From positions 1-15,365 of the forward strand of contig RFWS01000018.1 of assembly GCA_009921985.1 (NCBI GenBank): DNA of 15,365 bases, in the 5' to 3' direction. Position numbers and translations under genes: made by a program. This document shows positions 7,161 through 14,589 of the stretch, piece by piece. The stretch is from a bacterium. Lineage in GTDB: Bacteria > Verrucomicrobiota > Verrucomicrobiia > Methylacidiphilales > Verrucolacustridaceae. Below the pieces are notes generated by a model that ran no database searches, was not told where the DNA came from, and saw only the letters and a list, made by a program, of their open reading frames with translations. Position 1 is the stretch's first letter. Each line of letters starts with the position of its first letter.

Positions 7161-7189
7161 ATCATAATTCAAAACAGCTTCAGTTCCAA
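7161..7189 (-). promoter_or_regulatory. Sigma70-type promoter of tRNA-Leu
   Basis: On the minus strand a -35 box TTGGAA (7189-7184) is separated by exactly 17 bases from a -10 box TATGAT (7166-7161). The mature tRNA 5' end lies 9 bases past the -10 box, so transcription would start only about two to three bases before the tRNA and leave almost no 5' leader for RNase P. The box match and spacing are seen directly; activity is inferred. Confidence 0.75.
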
Positions 7190-7225
7190 GCCTCTCCCAT
7201 CCACCTGCCTATGAGTATAAACCCG

Positions 7226-8161
7226 CTAAGCTGGCTTATGCCCCACCGCCAAAATCGTCTGAAATCCATGTCCTTCCTTTTCCCGCGCCACAATCTCCAC
7301 CGCCACGCCCTCAAACCCCGCTTCCCGTATCATTTTCCCCAGGTCCGCCGGGGCGAATCCCAGCCAGACATCCGCATAGACCTCGCGAGCCGCCTCGAAA
7401 TTGTGCTCAGCCAAATCCAATATCAGAACCCGGCCGCCTGGACGTAAAATTTTGAAAGCCGCCTCCAAAGCCTTGGGTGGGTGAGTGGCATGGTGCAGAG
7501 CCTGACTGAGGATGGCCACGTCGACCGACCCCGGCTTAATCGGAGGATTTTCCAGGTCACCCAACCGATACTCCAAATTTTTAAGACCACTCCGCCTAGC
7601 CAGATCCCGGCCCACCTCGACCATCCGCGGGGAATTATCGACCGCGATCACTTTCTTGGCCCGAGCCGCCAACAGCTGGGAAATCAGCCCCTCCCCCGCG
7701 CCCAAATCCGCGAACGTCTCCCGAGGAGCCAACGCCAACAACAACCTTCCCACCGCTTCCCAGGAACGACCCGGACAATATTTTTTCCCCAGACGACCGG
7801 CCACTGCATCGAAATATCGCCTCGACTTCTCCTGCCGATGGGAAAGAACCAAACGCAGGGCCTCGCTGTCCCGGGACTTAGTGGCCAGCTCCGTCGCCGT
7901 TCCCTCCGCGAAGGACCAGGCCTCCTTGAGAGCCGCAGAAGGAGCCTCACCCCTCCGGTAATAAGACCTCTGCCCCTCCCGCCGATCCCGAACCAATCCA
8001 ACTCCTTTTAAAAGGGAAAGATGATTGGAAATCCGGGACTGCCCCACCCCCAACACCTCCTGCAACTCTGCCACCGAAAGCTCGTTTTCCTTCAAGGCAA
8101 AGAGAATTCGTAGACGGGTAGGATCCGCCAACGCCCCTAAAAGCCGCACCCGATCACTCAT
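7226..8161 (-). CDS. ArsR-family transcriptional regulator fused to a SAM-dependent methyltransferase
   Basis: This is a 311-aa two-domain protein. Residues 1-70 form an ArsR winged helix (LADPTRLRILFAL, then the recognition helix QSRISNHLSLLKGVGLV and the wing RREGQRSYYRRG). No Cys metal-binding motif is visible in the HTH, so it is unlikely to sense arsenic or other metals. After a helical linker, residues from about 148 onward are a class I methyltransferase: motif I DLGAGEG (152-158), acidic loop VIAVDNSPRM, then SQALHHATHPPKAL and RILRPGG-type motif ILRPGGRVLILDLAEH. It is transcribed divergently from metK, with ahcY next. The likely role is sensing SAM or SAH through the methyltransferase fold to control SAM-cycle genes. 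The ArsR regulator SahR is known to regulate such genes in Proteobacteria; whether this is an orthologue is inference. No Shine-Dalgarno sequence is obvious before the ATG at 8161. Confidence 0.93.
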   Translation of the reverse strand: MSDRVRLLGALADPTRLRILFALKENELSVAELQEVLGVGQSRISNHLSLLKGVGLVRDRREGQRSYYRRGEAPSAALKEAWSFAEGTATELATKSRDSEALRLVLSHRQEKSRRYFDAVAGRLGKKYCPGRSWEAVGRLLLALAPRETFADLGAGEGLISQLLAARAKKVIAVDNSPRMVEVGRDLARRSGLKNLEYRLGDLENPPIKPGSVDVAILSQALHHATHPPKALEAAFKILRPGGRVLILDLAEHNFEAAREVYADVWLGFAPADLGKMIREAGFEGVAVEIVAREKEGHGFQTILAVGHKPA

Positions 8162-8169
8162 TGTGCTAA

Positions 8170-8198
8170 AAGATTCATCATCTTATCATGATATATCA
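8170..8198. promoter_or_regulatory. Cluster of inverted repeats in the divergent regulator/metK intergenic region (probable operator)
   Basis: Three palindromic elements are packed into 29 AT-rich bases: AAGAT-TCATC-ATCTT (8170-8184), ATCATGAT (8185-8192) and TGATATATCA (8189-8198). The first two abut and the last two overlap. They lie 9 bases before the regulator start and about 50 bases before the metK start. That position suits an ArsR-type dimer controlling both promoters. I could not pick out convincing -35/-10 pairs here, so the operator role is inferred from position and symmetry. Confidence 0.55.
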
Positions 8199-8246
8199 AT
8201 ATTATTTTCTTGCATACAGAGACCTTACAGGCACTATGCCAAGACG

Positions 8247-9431
8247 ATGCGTGGACATTTCATCTTCTCTTCGGAGTCCGTCGGCGAAGGCCATCCGGAC
8301 AAGGTTTGCGACGCCATTTCGGACGCGGTTCTGGACGCCTGCCTGGCACGGGACCCGATGAGCCGGGTCGCCTGCGAGACCCTCGTGAAATCCAACCTCG
8401 TGGTCATTGCCGGGGAGATTACCACCCGCGCCAAGCTCGACTACGACACCCTCGTCCGCCGCACCATTCGGGAGATCGGCTATATCCACGATGACGATGT
8501 CTTTCACGCCGACAAGGTCCACATCATGAATGCCCTCACCGGTCAGAGCCCGGACATCGCCCAAGGCGTCGACGCCAAGAAAGCCGACGGCAAAAAGACC
8601 GCCGAACAGGGCGCCGGCGACCAAGGGCTAATGTTCGGCTACGCCTGCCGGGAAACGCCCGAACTGATGCCCGCCCCCGTGATGTTTTCCCACCGTCTTG
8701 GCCGGGAGCTCAGCCGGATCCGCAAAAGCGGCCGGGTTCCCTGGCTCCGGCCGGACGCCAAGTCCCAGGTCTCCGTCGAATACCGTCATCATCGCCCCGT
8801 CCGGATCACCGCCGTGGTGGTTTCCACCCAGCACGCCGAGGGCGTTTCCCACAAGACCATCGAAAAATTCATCATTGAAAAGCTCATTAAGAAAGTTCTG
8901 CCGGCTGACATGATCGACCGCCACACCGAATTCCTCGTCAACCCGACCGGCCGGTTCGTGGTCGGCGGTCCTGAGGGCGACAGCGGCCTGACCGGCCGAA
9001 AAATCATTGTCGACAGCTACGGCGGCGCAGGCCGCCACGGCGGCGGTGCCTTCAGCGGCAAGGACCCCACCAAAGTGGACCGCAGCGCCGCCTACATGGG
9101 CCGCTACGTCGCCAAGAACATCGTCGCGGCCGGCCTCGCCGACCGGGTGGAAATCCAGTTTGCCTACGCGATTGGCCATCCCCGGCCGGTTTCCGTCTGT
9201 CTCGACACTTTCGGCACAGAGAAGATCCCCTTCTCCCGGATCGAGCAGGCCGTCCACAAAACATTCGACTTCCGGCCGGCCGAGATCATCCGACAACTCC
9301 GTCTGCGCCGCCCAATTTACTCAAAGACCACCAACTACGGCCACTTCGGCCACCGCGGCAACCCGGTCTACGCGCCGTGGGAGCACACGGACCGTGTTCG
9401 CGAGCTCCGCCGCCACGCCGGGCTGAATTAA
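8247..9431 (+). CDS. metK: S-adenosylmethionine synthetase
   Basis: MetK makes S-adenosylmethionine from methionine and ATP in the cytoplasm. The protein is 394 aa. Motifs: HFIFSSESVGEGHPDKVCDA at the N-terminus (GEGHPDK at residues 13-19), signature 1 GAGDQGLMFGYA from residue 122, and signature 2 GGGAFSGKDPTKVDRSAAY from residue 265, with the ATP, Mg and K binding residues in place. The ATG at 8247 gives the canonical N-terminus. The frame is open upstream into the regulator's antisense strand, and that part is rejected. The ribosome site before the ATG is weak. Codons end mostly in C or G, more strongly than in most neighbours, as expected of a highly expressed gene. ahcY follows after 22 bases on the same strand, so the two are probably co-transcribed. 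Confidence 0.98.
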   Translation: MRGHFIFSSESVGEGHPDKVCDAISDAVLDACLARDPMSRVACETLVKSNLVVIAGEITTRAKLDYDTLVRRTIREIGYIHDDDVFHADKVHIMNALTGQSPDIAQGVDAKKADGKKTAEQGAGDQGLMFGYACRETPELMPAPVMFSHRLGRELSRIRKSGRVPWLRPDAKSQVSVEYRHHRPVRITAVVVSTQHAEGVSHKTIEKFIIEKLIKKVLPADMIDRHTEFLVNPTGRFVVGGPEGDSGLTGRKIIVDSYGGAGRHGGGAFSGKDPTKVDRSAAYMGRYVAKNIVAAGLADRVEIQFAYAIGHPRPVSVCLDTFGTEKIPFSRIEQAVHKTFDFRPAEIIRQLRLRRPIYSKTTNYGHFGHRGNPVYAPWEHTDRVRELRRHAGLN

Positions 9432-9453
9432 ACCACACCCAGGAGAAACCACC

Positions 9454-10419
9454 ATGAGCACCGCCACCCTCACTCCCAAGTCTGCCAGGAACCGCGGCCC
9501 GAAGGCCGGCGATTACAAGGTCAAGGATCTCGCCCTCGCCGAGCTCGGCCGCAAGGAGATCGAGATCGCCGAGAAAGAGATGCCCGGCCTCATGGCCATC
9601 CGCGAGAAATACGCCAAGGACAAACCCCTCGCCGGCGTCCGCGTGACCGGCTCCCTGCACATGACCATCCAGACGGCGGTGCTGATCGAGACCTTTGTGG
9701 ATCTCGGTGCCGACGTCCGCTGGGCCAGTTGCAACATTTTCTCGACCCAAGACCAGGCCGCGGCAGCCATCGCCGCCGCCGGCATCCCGGTCTTTGCCTG
9801 GAAGGGTGAGTCCCTTGAGGAGTACTGGGACTGCACGTGGAAGGCCATCGTCAATCCCGAGGGCAAGGGCCCGCAGTTGGTCATCGATGACGGCGGCGAC
9901 GTCACTCTCTTTCTGCACAAGGGCTACGAGCTCGAGGAAGGCGATGGTTGGGTCAACACCCCCTCCTCCAGCCACGAGGAAAAGGTCATCAAGGAACTCC
10001 TGAAGAAGATTCACAAGGAAAACCCCTACATCTTCCACGAGCTGGTCAAGGAGTGGAAAGGCGTGGCAGAAGAGACCACCACAGGAGTCCACCGCCTCTA
10101 CCGCCTGCAAGAGCAGGCCAAGCTCCTTGTTCCCGCTTTCAACGTGAATGATTCCGTCACCAAGTCGAAGTTCGATAACCTCTACGGCTGCCGCCACTCG
10201 CTGGTGGACGGCTTGAACCGCGCGCTCGACGTGATGATCTCCGGCAAGGTGGCGGTCGTCTGTGGCTATGGGGACGTTGGCAAGGGTTCCGCCCAATCGC
10301 TCCGCGGCCAGGGCGCCCGCGTCATCATCACCGAGATCGATCCCATCAACGCCCTACAGGCCGCGATGGAGGGCTACGAGGTCACCACGGTCGAGGACAC
10401 CCTCGGAACAAGGACGTGA
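9454..10419 (+). pseudogene. ahcY: S-adenosylhomocysteine hydrolase, N-terminal part of a frameshifted gene
   Basis: AhcY splits S-adenosylhomocysteine into adenosine and homocysteine, using bound NAD. The start is supported by AGGAG 8 bases before the ATG. Signature 1 (SCNIFSTQDQAAAAI), the bacterial insertion region (GDGWVNTPSSSHEEKVIKEL) and the NAD-binding signature 2 (GKVAVVCGYGDVGKGSAQSL) are all intact. After EVTTVEDTLG the reading frame jumps to TRT and a TGA at 10417. In family members this point is followed by about ten conserved residues, roughly 'R/K-x-DIYVTTTG', before NKD-ITI. Those codons are absent and the frame changes by one, consistent with loss of about 31 bases (estimated from family spacing, not measured). 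The protein would lack part of the NAD/adenosine site and its whole C-terminal portion. Confidence 0.92.
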
Positions 10420-10877
10420 TCACGATCGAACACCTGAAGAAAATGAAGGATCAGGCGGTGGTCGCGAACATCGGCCATTTCGACAACGAGATCCAAGTCG
10501 ACAAGTTGAACAACTTGTCCGGTGTAAAGCGGGTGAACATCAAGCCGCAGCTCGACAAGTACGTCTTCCCCGACGGCCGGGAGTTGTTCCTCCTCGCCGA
10601 GGGACGGTTAGTGAACTTGGGTTGCGCCACCGGGCACCCCAGCTTCGTGATGAGTAACAGCTTCTCGAACCAGACACTGGCCGCGCTCGACCTCTGGAAA
10701 AACCGCTCGGTCTACAAGCCCGCTGTCTACGTCCTACCCAAAAAACTGGACGAGGAAGTCGCCCGTCTTCACCTCGAAAAAATCGGCGTCAAACTGACCA
10801 AACTGAGCAAGGATCAGGCTGATTACCTCGGCGTCCCGGTCGAGGGCCCCTTTAAGCCCGAGCACTATCGTTACTAA
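10416..10877 (+). pseudogene. ahcY: S-adenosylhomocysteine hydrolase, C-terminal part of the frameshifted gene
   Basis: This is the rest of ahcY in the next frame. Homology in fact begins before the GTG at 10416, at AAC AAG GAC (10407-10415, NKD), so the true break is at about 10404-10407. It carries KDQAVVANIGHFDNEIQVD, VNIKPQLDKY, the highly conserved LLAEGRLVNLGCATGHPSF, and the terminal GPFKPEHYRY whose Lys and Tyr reach the NAD of the partner subunit. No other stop or frame error is present, so the damage is recent or artefactual. The GTG overlaps the upstream stop (GTGA) with AAGGA just before it, so some coupled re-initiation is conceivable. A separate C-terminal piece would not restore the missing residues. 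Confidence 0.92.
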
Positions 10878-10893
10878 ACACCCTTTCGGGTGT
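10878..10893 (+). terminator. Stem-loop immediately after the ahcY stop
   Basis: ACACCC (10878-10883) pairs with GGGTGT (10888-10893) around a TTTC tetraloop, starting at the base after the ahcY stop. No T tract follows (GCGGGCGGGG), so it is not a textbook intrinsic terminator. It may mark or protect the 3' end of the metK-ahcY transcript. Confidence 0.4.
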
Positions 10894-10903
10894 GCGGGCG
10901 GGG

Positions 10904-10932
10904 AAAAACGGAAGGCGGGAGGCTTAGCCTTC
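10904..10932 (-). terminator. Probable intrinsic terminator of the TerC-like gene
   Basis: On the minus strand GAAGGC (10932-10927) pairs with GCCTTC (10916-10911) around a 10-base loop and is followed by CG and a run of five T (10908-10904). It lies 57 bases past the stop of the gene ending at 10989. The stem is only 6 bp, so the call is moderate. Confidence 0.45.
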
Positions 10933-10988
10933 TTCTCTTCCACCCTAAACCTTTCGGCTTTCACGGGCGGAAGGTGACTCGATGCAGG

Positions 10989-12008
10989 CTATTTCTTGGC
11001 GACCTTCGGCGGCAACAGGAGGGACAATGCGATCGATCCTCCGACGAGGAGAGTGATGATCATGAGCGACCAGGAAATCGGGAACTTTCCACCGCAGAGA
11101 TCGTTCAGCCAGGCCATCTTCAGCCCGACAAACATGAGAACCAGGCCCAAGCCATATTTCAGGAAATGGAACTTGTCGACTACTCCGGCAAGAAGGAAGT
11201 AAAGGGCACGCAGACCAAGGATGGCGAAGACATTGGAGGTGAGCACGATCAACGGTTCCTTGGTGATGGCAAAGATCGCCGGGACGGAATCGATCGCGAA
11301 GACGATGTCACAAAATTCGATGAAAAGGAGGCAGATCATCAGGGGTGTCACCTTCCAAACCTGACCTACTTTCAGAAAGAATTTCCCATCGGCAAACTTG
11401 GATGTCACCGGGAGTACTCTTTGTAAAAACCGGAGGAACGGGTTGGTTTCCGGGTCGATGGCATGGTCCGGGGAGAAAAAGATTTTGAGACCGGTCAGCA
11501 CCAGGAAGATCCCCAACAGGACCGTGATCCAATGGATCTGCAGCAGAACCGCCCCCAGGGCAATGAACACCACCCGGAAAAAGAGGGCACCTAGAATCCC
11601 GTAGAAAAGGATTTTGTGCTGATACTTGTCGGGAATTCCGAAAAAACGGAAGACCACGACAAAGATGAAGAGATTGTCGACGGCCAGGGATTTTTCGACG
11701 ATGAATCCGGTTAGGAATTCAAGGGCGGAAGTGCGGGCCTGTCTGTCCGGATCAAAACCGGGCAACGCCATCAGATGGCGATCGTGGGAAAACTCGTGTT
11801 TGCAGTAGAGGTAGAAGGCAAAATTAAAGGCCAAAGCCAGCGTGACCCAAAAAATGCTCCAACCAGCCGCTTCCTGCATGCCCACGGCATGGGCCTTCCG
11901 GTGAAATACCCCGAGATCCAGGGCTAAGACAGCCAGCACGAAGACGAGGAAGCCGGCATAAAACCAAAAATATTCCTGAAACGGAAAGAGAACGTATGTT
12001 GGTATCAT
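10989..12008 (-). CDS. TerC/Alx family integral membrane protein
   Basis: The protein is 339 aa with about nine hydrophobic segments, the usual size and layout of the Alx/TerC group of the LysE-like membrane superfamily. The two diagnostic acidic motifs are present in membrane segments: EFLTGFIVEKSLAVDN (E97, D111) and EFCDIVFAIDSVPA (E231, D234, D240). Members have been linked to tellurite resistance and, for Alx/MntP-like roles, to Mn export; a metal-ion export role is the best inference. I looked for a Mn-sensing yybP-ykoY-like leader, but only 51 bases separate it from the upstream gene and none is evident. No tellurite operon genes (terB, terD) are nearby. No Shine-Dalgarno sequence is visible before the ATG at 12008. 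It may be expressed with the upstream secreted protein. Confidence 0.93.
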   Translation of the reverse strand: MIPTYVLFPFQEYFWFYAGFLVFVLAVLALDLGVFHRKAHAVGMQEAAGWSIFWVTLALAFNFAFYLYCKHEFSHDRHLMALPGFDPDRQARTSALEFLTGFIVEKSLAVDNLFIFVVVFRFFGIPDKYQHKILFYGILGALFFRVVFIALGAVLLQIHWITVLLGIFLVLTGLKIFFSPDHAIDPETNPFLRFLQRVLPVTSKFADGKFFLKVGQVWKVTPLMICLLFIEFCDIVFAIDSVPAIFAITKEPLIVLTSNVFAILGLRALYFLLAGVVDKFHFLKYGLGLVLMFVGLKMAWLNDLCGGKFPISWSLMIITLLVGGSIALSLLLPPKVAKK

Positions 12009-12059
12009 CCGTGACGCTAGCTTTTGCCGACCAGCCTTGCCAGATACTGGTGGTGGATC

Positions 12060-12965
12060 CTAAAACCTACGTTGAGACCTGGGATCAGGAACGCTTTTGG
12101 TGTTGTCGTAAGGGGAAAAGCCGGCTTTGGAATTGTCGACCACACGCTTGGGATCCCCGGAGGATGGGTTCGACGGAATGGAAACCGGCTTTGGCGGAGG
12201 AGCGACGGCCGACTTCTTTTCACCATACCCTGGAGGCAATGAGTTTGGGTCTTGGGAAATCCTCTTATACGCTCCCGAGGGAACTTCCAAGGGCTTGGGA
12301 GGAACTTGGATGCGGCCGTCGGACATGGAGTTTCCTGCCATGATTGGTTTGGCACCTGATTGGTAATCTTTCCCCAAGGGGCCAGTGCTCGACGGCCCTG
12401 TGAAAGAATCAAACCCGGGCTGAACCCGGCCGTCCCCCGAAGCCATGGCACGTGGCTTGACCCCATCCAAACCGGTAACCACCGGGAGTTTTTTTGCATC
12501 CGCCTCCCCCACTCCAGACACCGAGGCTCTGGAAATGACCGGTTGGTCGGAGGATTTTGTCCTGGCCTCTTTTTCTTTTTTTTCCTTATCCAACTCAGCT
12601 TGAGTTTCCTTCGCTTTTTTCTCCTCCAAGGCTACCTGCTCCTGCGCCCTCTTTTTGGCATCCTCCTTTTTTTTCTCCATATCTTGAACGATCCAATCCG
12701 AATCATTTTTATCCTTGGGGAGCACCGGGTCAGGGGCCGGAGGGCGTGGTTTCGGAATCGAAGACGACTCAGCAGGGGTGAACCCAGGCAAGTCGGGGGA
12801 GTTTGCCGATTCGCCCACCCCCGGCAGTTTCGGCTTGGCGGTGGCAGAGGGAAGATCGGAAAGCCCAACCGAGGAGGCGTCTGATCCGGTCTGGGCAATG
12901 GCGCCCAACGAGAAAAAACCCATGATGCACAGAAAGGATTTCACACACCAAAATTTAAGTTCCAT
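12060..12965 (-). CDS. Hypothetical secreted coiled-coil, proline/serine-rich protein
   Basis: I do not recognise this 301-aa protein. The ATG at 12965 has GAGG 5 bases upstream and gives a signal peptide (MELKFWCVKSFLCIMGFFSLGAIAQ, cut near AIA-Q). A TTG ten codons earlier is a poorer start. The mature part begins with a low-complexity Pro/Ser/Ala segment. A highly charged helix follows at roughly residues 90-135 (DMEKKKEDAKKRAQEQVALE, then repeated K/E/A), likely a coiled coil. The rest is a long disordered Pro/Gly/Ser-rich region with short repeated themes such as 'DGRVQPG/DGRIQVP' and 'PPKPLEVP/PPKPVSIP'. There is no lipobox and no C-terminal anchor. The layout suggests a periplasmic structural or cell-envelope tether, but this is only inference. 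The start is divergent from the methyltransferase gene at 13021. Confidence 0.72.
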   Translation of the reverse strand: MELKFWCVKSFLCIMGFFSLGAIAQTGSDASSVGLSDLPSATAKPKLPGVGESANSPDLPGFTPAESSSIPKPRPPAPDPVLPKDKNDSDWIVQDMEKKKEDAKKRAQEQVALEEKKAKETQAELDKEKKEKEARTKSSDQPVISRASVSGVGEADAKKLPVVTGLDGVKPRAMASGDGRVQPGFDSFTGPSSTGPLGKDYQSGAKPIMAGNSMSDGRIQVPPKPLEVPSGAYKRISQDPNSLPPGYGEKKSAVAPPPKPVSIPSNPSSGDPKRVVDNSKAGFSPYDNTKSVPDPRSQRRF

Positions 12966-13020
12966 CCGGGCCTCGTCAATCTCGCCCCTTGGCAAAGTCT
13001 GTAATAAGATACCGATAGCT

Positions 13021-14133
13021 TTGAATTCCGCTCTACCAGAACAGCTTATCCAACAAATCCGTGAGCAGGGTCCCCTGCCCTTTTATGATTTCATGGACCA
13101 AGCGCTTTACCATCCGCAACACGGATTTTACTCTTCCAGGGCAACCCGGACGGGCCGGGCGGGTGATTTTCTTACCCCGGTCGCCTTGGGGAATGTGCTC
13201 GGCCAGTTGTTGGCGCTGCAGGCCAACCAACTCTTTGAGGGCTTGGGTCGCCCCCCAGCAATCCAACTGGTGGAACAGGGAGCCGATACGGGCCGGTTGG
13301 CTTGCGACCTGCTTTCCTCCATCCACCAAAACCACCCTCTCCTTGCTGCCTCGGCCCAGTTTCATTTTTTAGAACCCCTTGCCATTCTCCGGGAGAAGCA
13401 AAAACACACCTTGTCCTCGGCCGGCTTACTTGAAAAGGTTCAGTGGCACGATTCCTGGAAGGAGATGCCGCAAAATGACATTCCTTGTTTTTTTTACTCG
13501 TGCGAACTGATCGACAGTTTTCCCGTCCGAATTTTTCGCTATCGGGACGGGGCTTGGCGAGAGCAGTGGGTGGGCTTAGGCGACGCAGGGTTTATCTGGA
13601 TGGAGGGCGAAATCGATGCCGATACCACGGCCCAGATCCGGCTATGGTCCCCTCCCGAGGTGGATGGCTTCACGGTGGAGATGCGCCCCGGCGCCATTCC
13701 GTGGCTGCAAAGCTGGGCGCGGCGGATCTCCCAAGGCCTGGTTCTGACCTTGGATTACGGATGTTCCGCCACGGAATTATTTTCACCGGCCAAGGCTGGT
13801 GGGACCTTGGTGGCCATGCGGGATCATCAACGATCCACTCATCCCCTCGCCGAACCCGGGCAACAAGATCTCACCACCCATGTGAACTTTACCGAGCTTG
13901 AGGAATCCGCGGCCCGGGAGGGATGGAAAAATTACGGCTTGGTCAATTTCACCCGCGGATGCACCGCCTTGGCGGCACCTCTCCTCCAGGAAGACAAGAG
14001 GCCATCCGATACCTGGATCCGGAATTTTCGCCACCTCACCCATCCAACCTTTTTCGGTCATACCCACAAAATTCTCGTCCAAGGCAAAGGACTTCCGGAA
14101 ACATTCCAACCAGCGATGCTTAGAACAATCTAA
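13021..14133 (+). CDS. MidA/NDUFAF7-type SAM-dependent methyltransferase (DUF185)
   Basis: This 370-aa protein belongs to the family of MidA/NDUFAF7, the mitochondrial protein-arginine methyltransferase required for complex I assembly. Diagnostic features in order: PLPFYDFMDQALYHPQHGFY and GDFLTPVALGNVLGQ near the N-terminus; a motif I variant LVEQGADTGRLACDLL; SCELIDSFPVRIF (family ANEL-D-PV-F); GLVLTLDYG; and GTLVAMRDHQRSTHPLAEPG followed by DLTTHVNFTEL. I chose the TTG at 13021 because homology begins right after it. No ATG lies between it and the divergent gene, and longer in-frame starts at 12922 or before would overlap that gene antisense. Motif I has an acidic residue and Thr (GADTG) where relatives usually have GxGxG. 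The gene converges on nuoA, a complex I subunit, which fits a role in complex I biogenesis. Confidence 0.88.
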   Translation: MNSALPEQLIQQIREQGPLPFYDFMDQALYHPQHGFYSSRATRTGRAGDFLTPVALGNVLGQLLALQANQLFEGLGRPPAIQLVEQGADTGRLACDLLSSIHQNHPLLAASAQFHFLEPLAILREKQKHTLSSAGLLEKVQWHDSWKEMPQNDIPCFFYSCELIDSFPVRIFRYRDGAWREQWVGLGDAGFIWMEGEIDADTTAQIRLWSPPEVDGFTVEMRPGAIPWLQSWARRISQGLVLTLDYGCSATELFSPAKAGGTLVAMRDHQRSTHPLAEPGQQDLTTHVNFTELEESAAREGWKNYGLVNFTRGCTALAAPLLQEDKRPSDTWIRNFRHLTHPTFFGHTHKILVQGKGLPETFQPAMLRTI

Positions 14134-14183
14134 TGATACCCACGCCCATTCTGCTGGTTGTTATCCCACCCCTTCCGACCATT

Positions 14184-14567
14184 TCATCCCCGCTTGTTCC
14201 AGTCAAAGACTCCTTTTTTGTAGGCGTATAGATGCCCCACCTCGACCAATAAAACAAAAACCAGCATCAACCCAAACACTTGCCATCCCAACCCGCTTTG
14301 CTGGAAGCCGAGTAGACTGACCGCCCACGGATACATAAAAATAACCTCGATATCGAAAAGAATGAAAATCATCGCCACGAGATAAAACTTCACCGAAAAA
14401 CGGGCCGACCCGGTCCCGATCGGATCCTTGCCACACTCATACGCCAGATCCTTTCCGCGGTTCCGGCTTCCCACCTTCCCTAGAATCAAGGCCACCGCAA
14501 TGGCGCCCAGCGCCACCGCCAGAGCCATGCCGATGGAAAAAAGCACCGGAATAAATTCGCGCAACAT
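14184..14567 (-). CDS. nuoA: NADH-quinone oxidoreductase subunit A
   Basis: NuoA is a small membrane subunit of respiratory complex I near the quinone site. The protein is 127 aa with three transmembrane helices. The conserved loop and second helix are unmistakable: YECGKDPIGTGSARFSVKFY followed by VAMIFILFDIEVIFMYPWA. The C-terminus ends VLLVEVGHLYAYKKGVFDWN, the typical 'E-G-YAYKKG-L-W' close. The ATG at 14567 has AGGA about 9 bases before it. Unusually, nuoB and the other nuo genes do not follow: the downstream neighbour is the convergent methyltransferase, 50 bases away, and upstream lies a divergent transporter gene. It is therefore an isolated nuoA within this window. Confidence 0.97.
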   Translation of the reverse strand: MLREFIPVLFSIGMALAVALGAIAVALILGKVGSRNRGKDLAYECGKDPIGTGSARFSVKFYLVAMIFILFDIEVIFMYPWAVSLLGFQQSGLGWQVFGLMLVFVLLVEVGHLYAYKKGVFDWNKRG

Positions 14568-14589
14568 ACATTCTTCCTATCCTCCCGGG

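Noticed and set aside
9432..9453. SAM or SAH riboswitch between metK and ahcY
   Set aside because: Only 22 bases separate the genes, enough for the AGGAG ribosome site but not for a riboswitch.
8628..10296. Two long minus-strand open frames opposite metK and ahcY
   Set aside because: High-GC codon bias of the sense genes leaves the antisense frames open; the products have no plausible domains.
12009..12059. Mn-sensing yybP-ykoY-type leader before the TerC-like gene
   Set aside because: The gap is 51 bases and shows only a 4-bp stem; the conserved riboswitch loops are not present.
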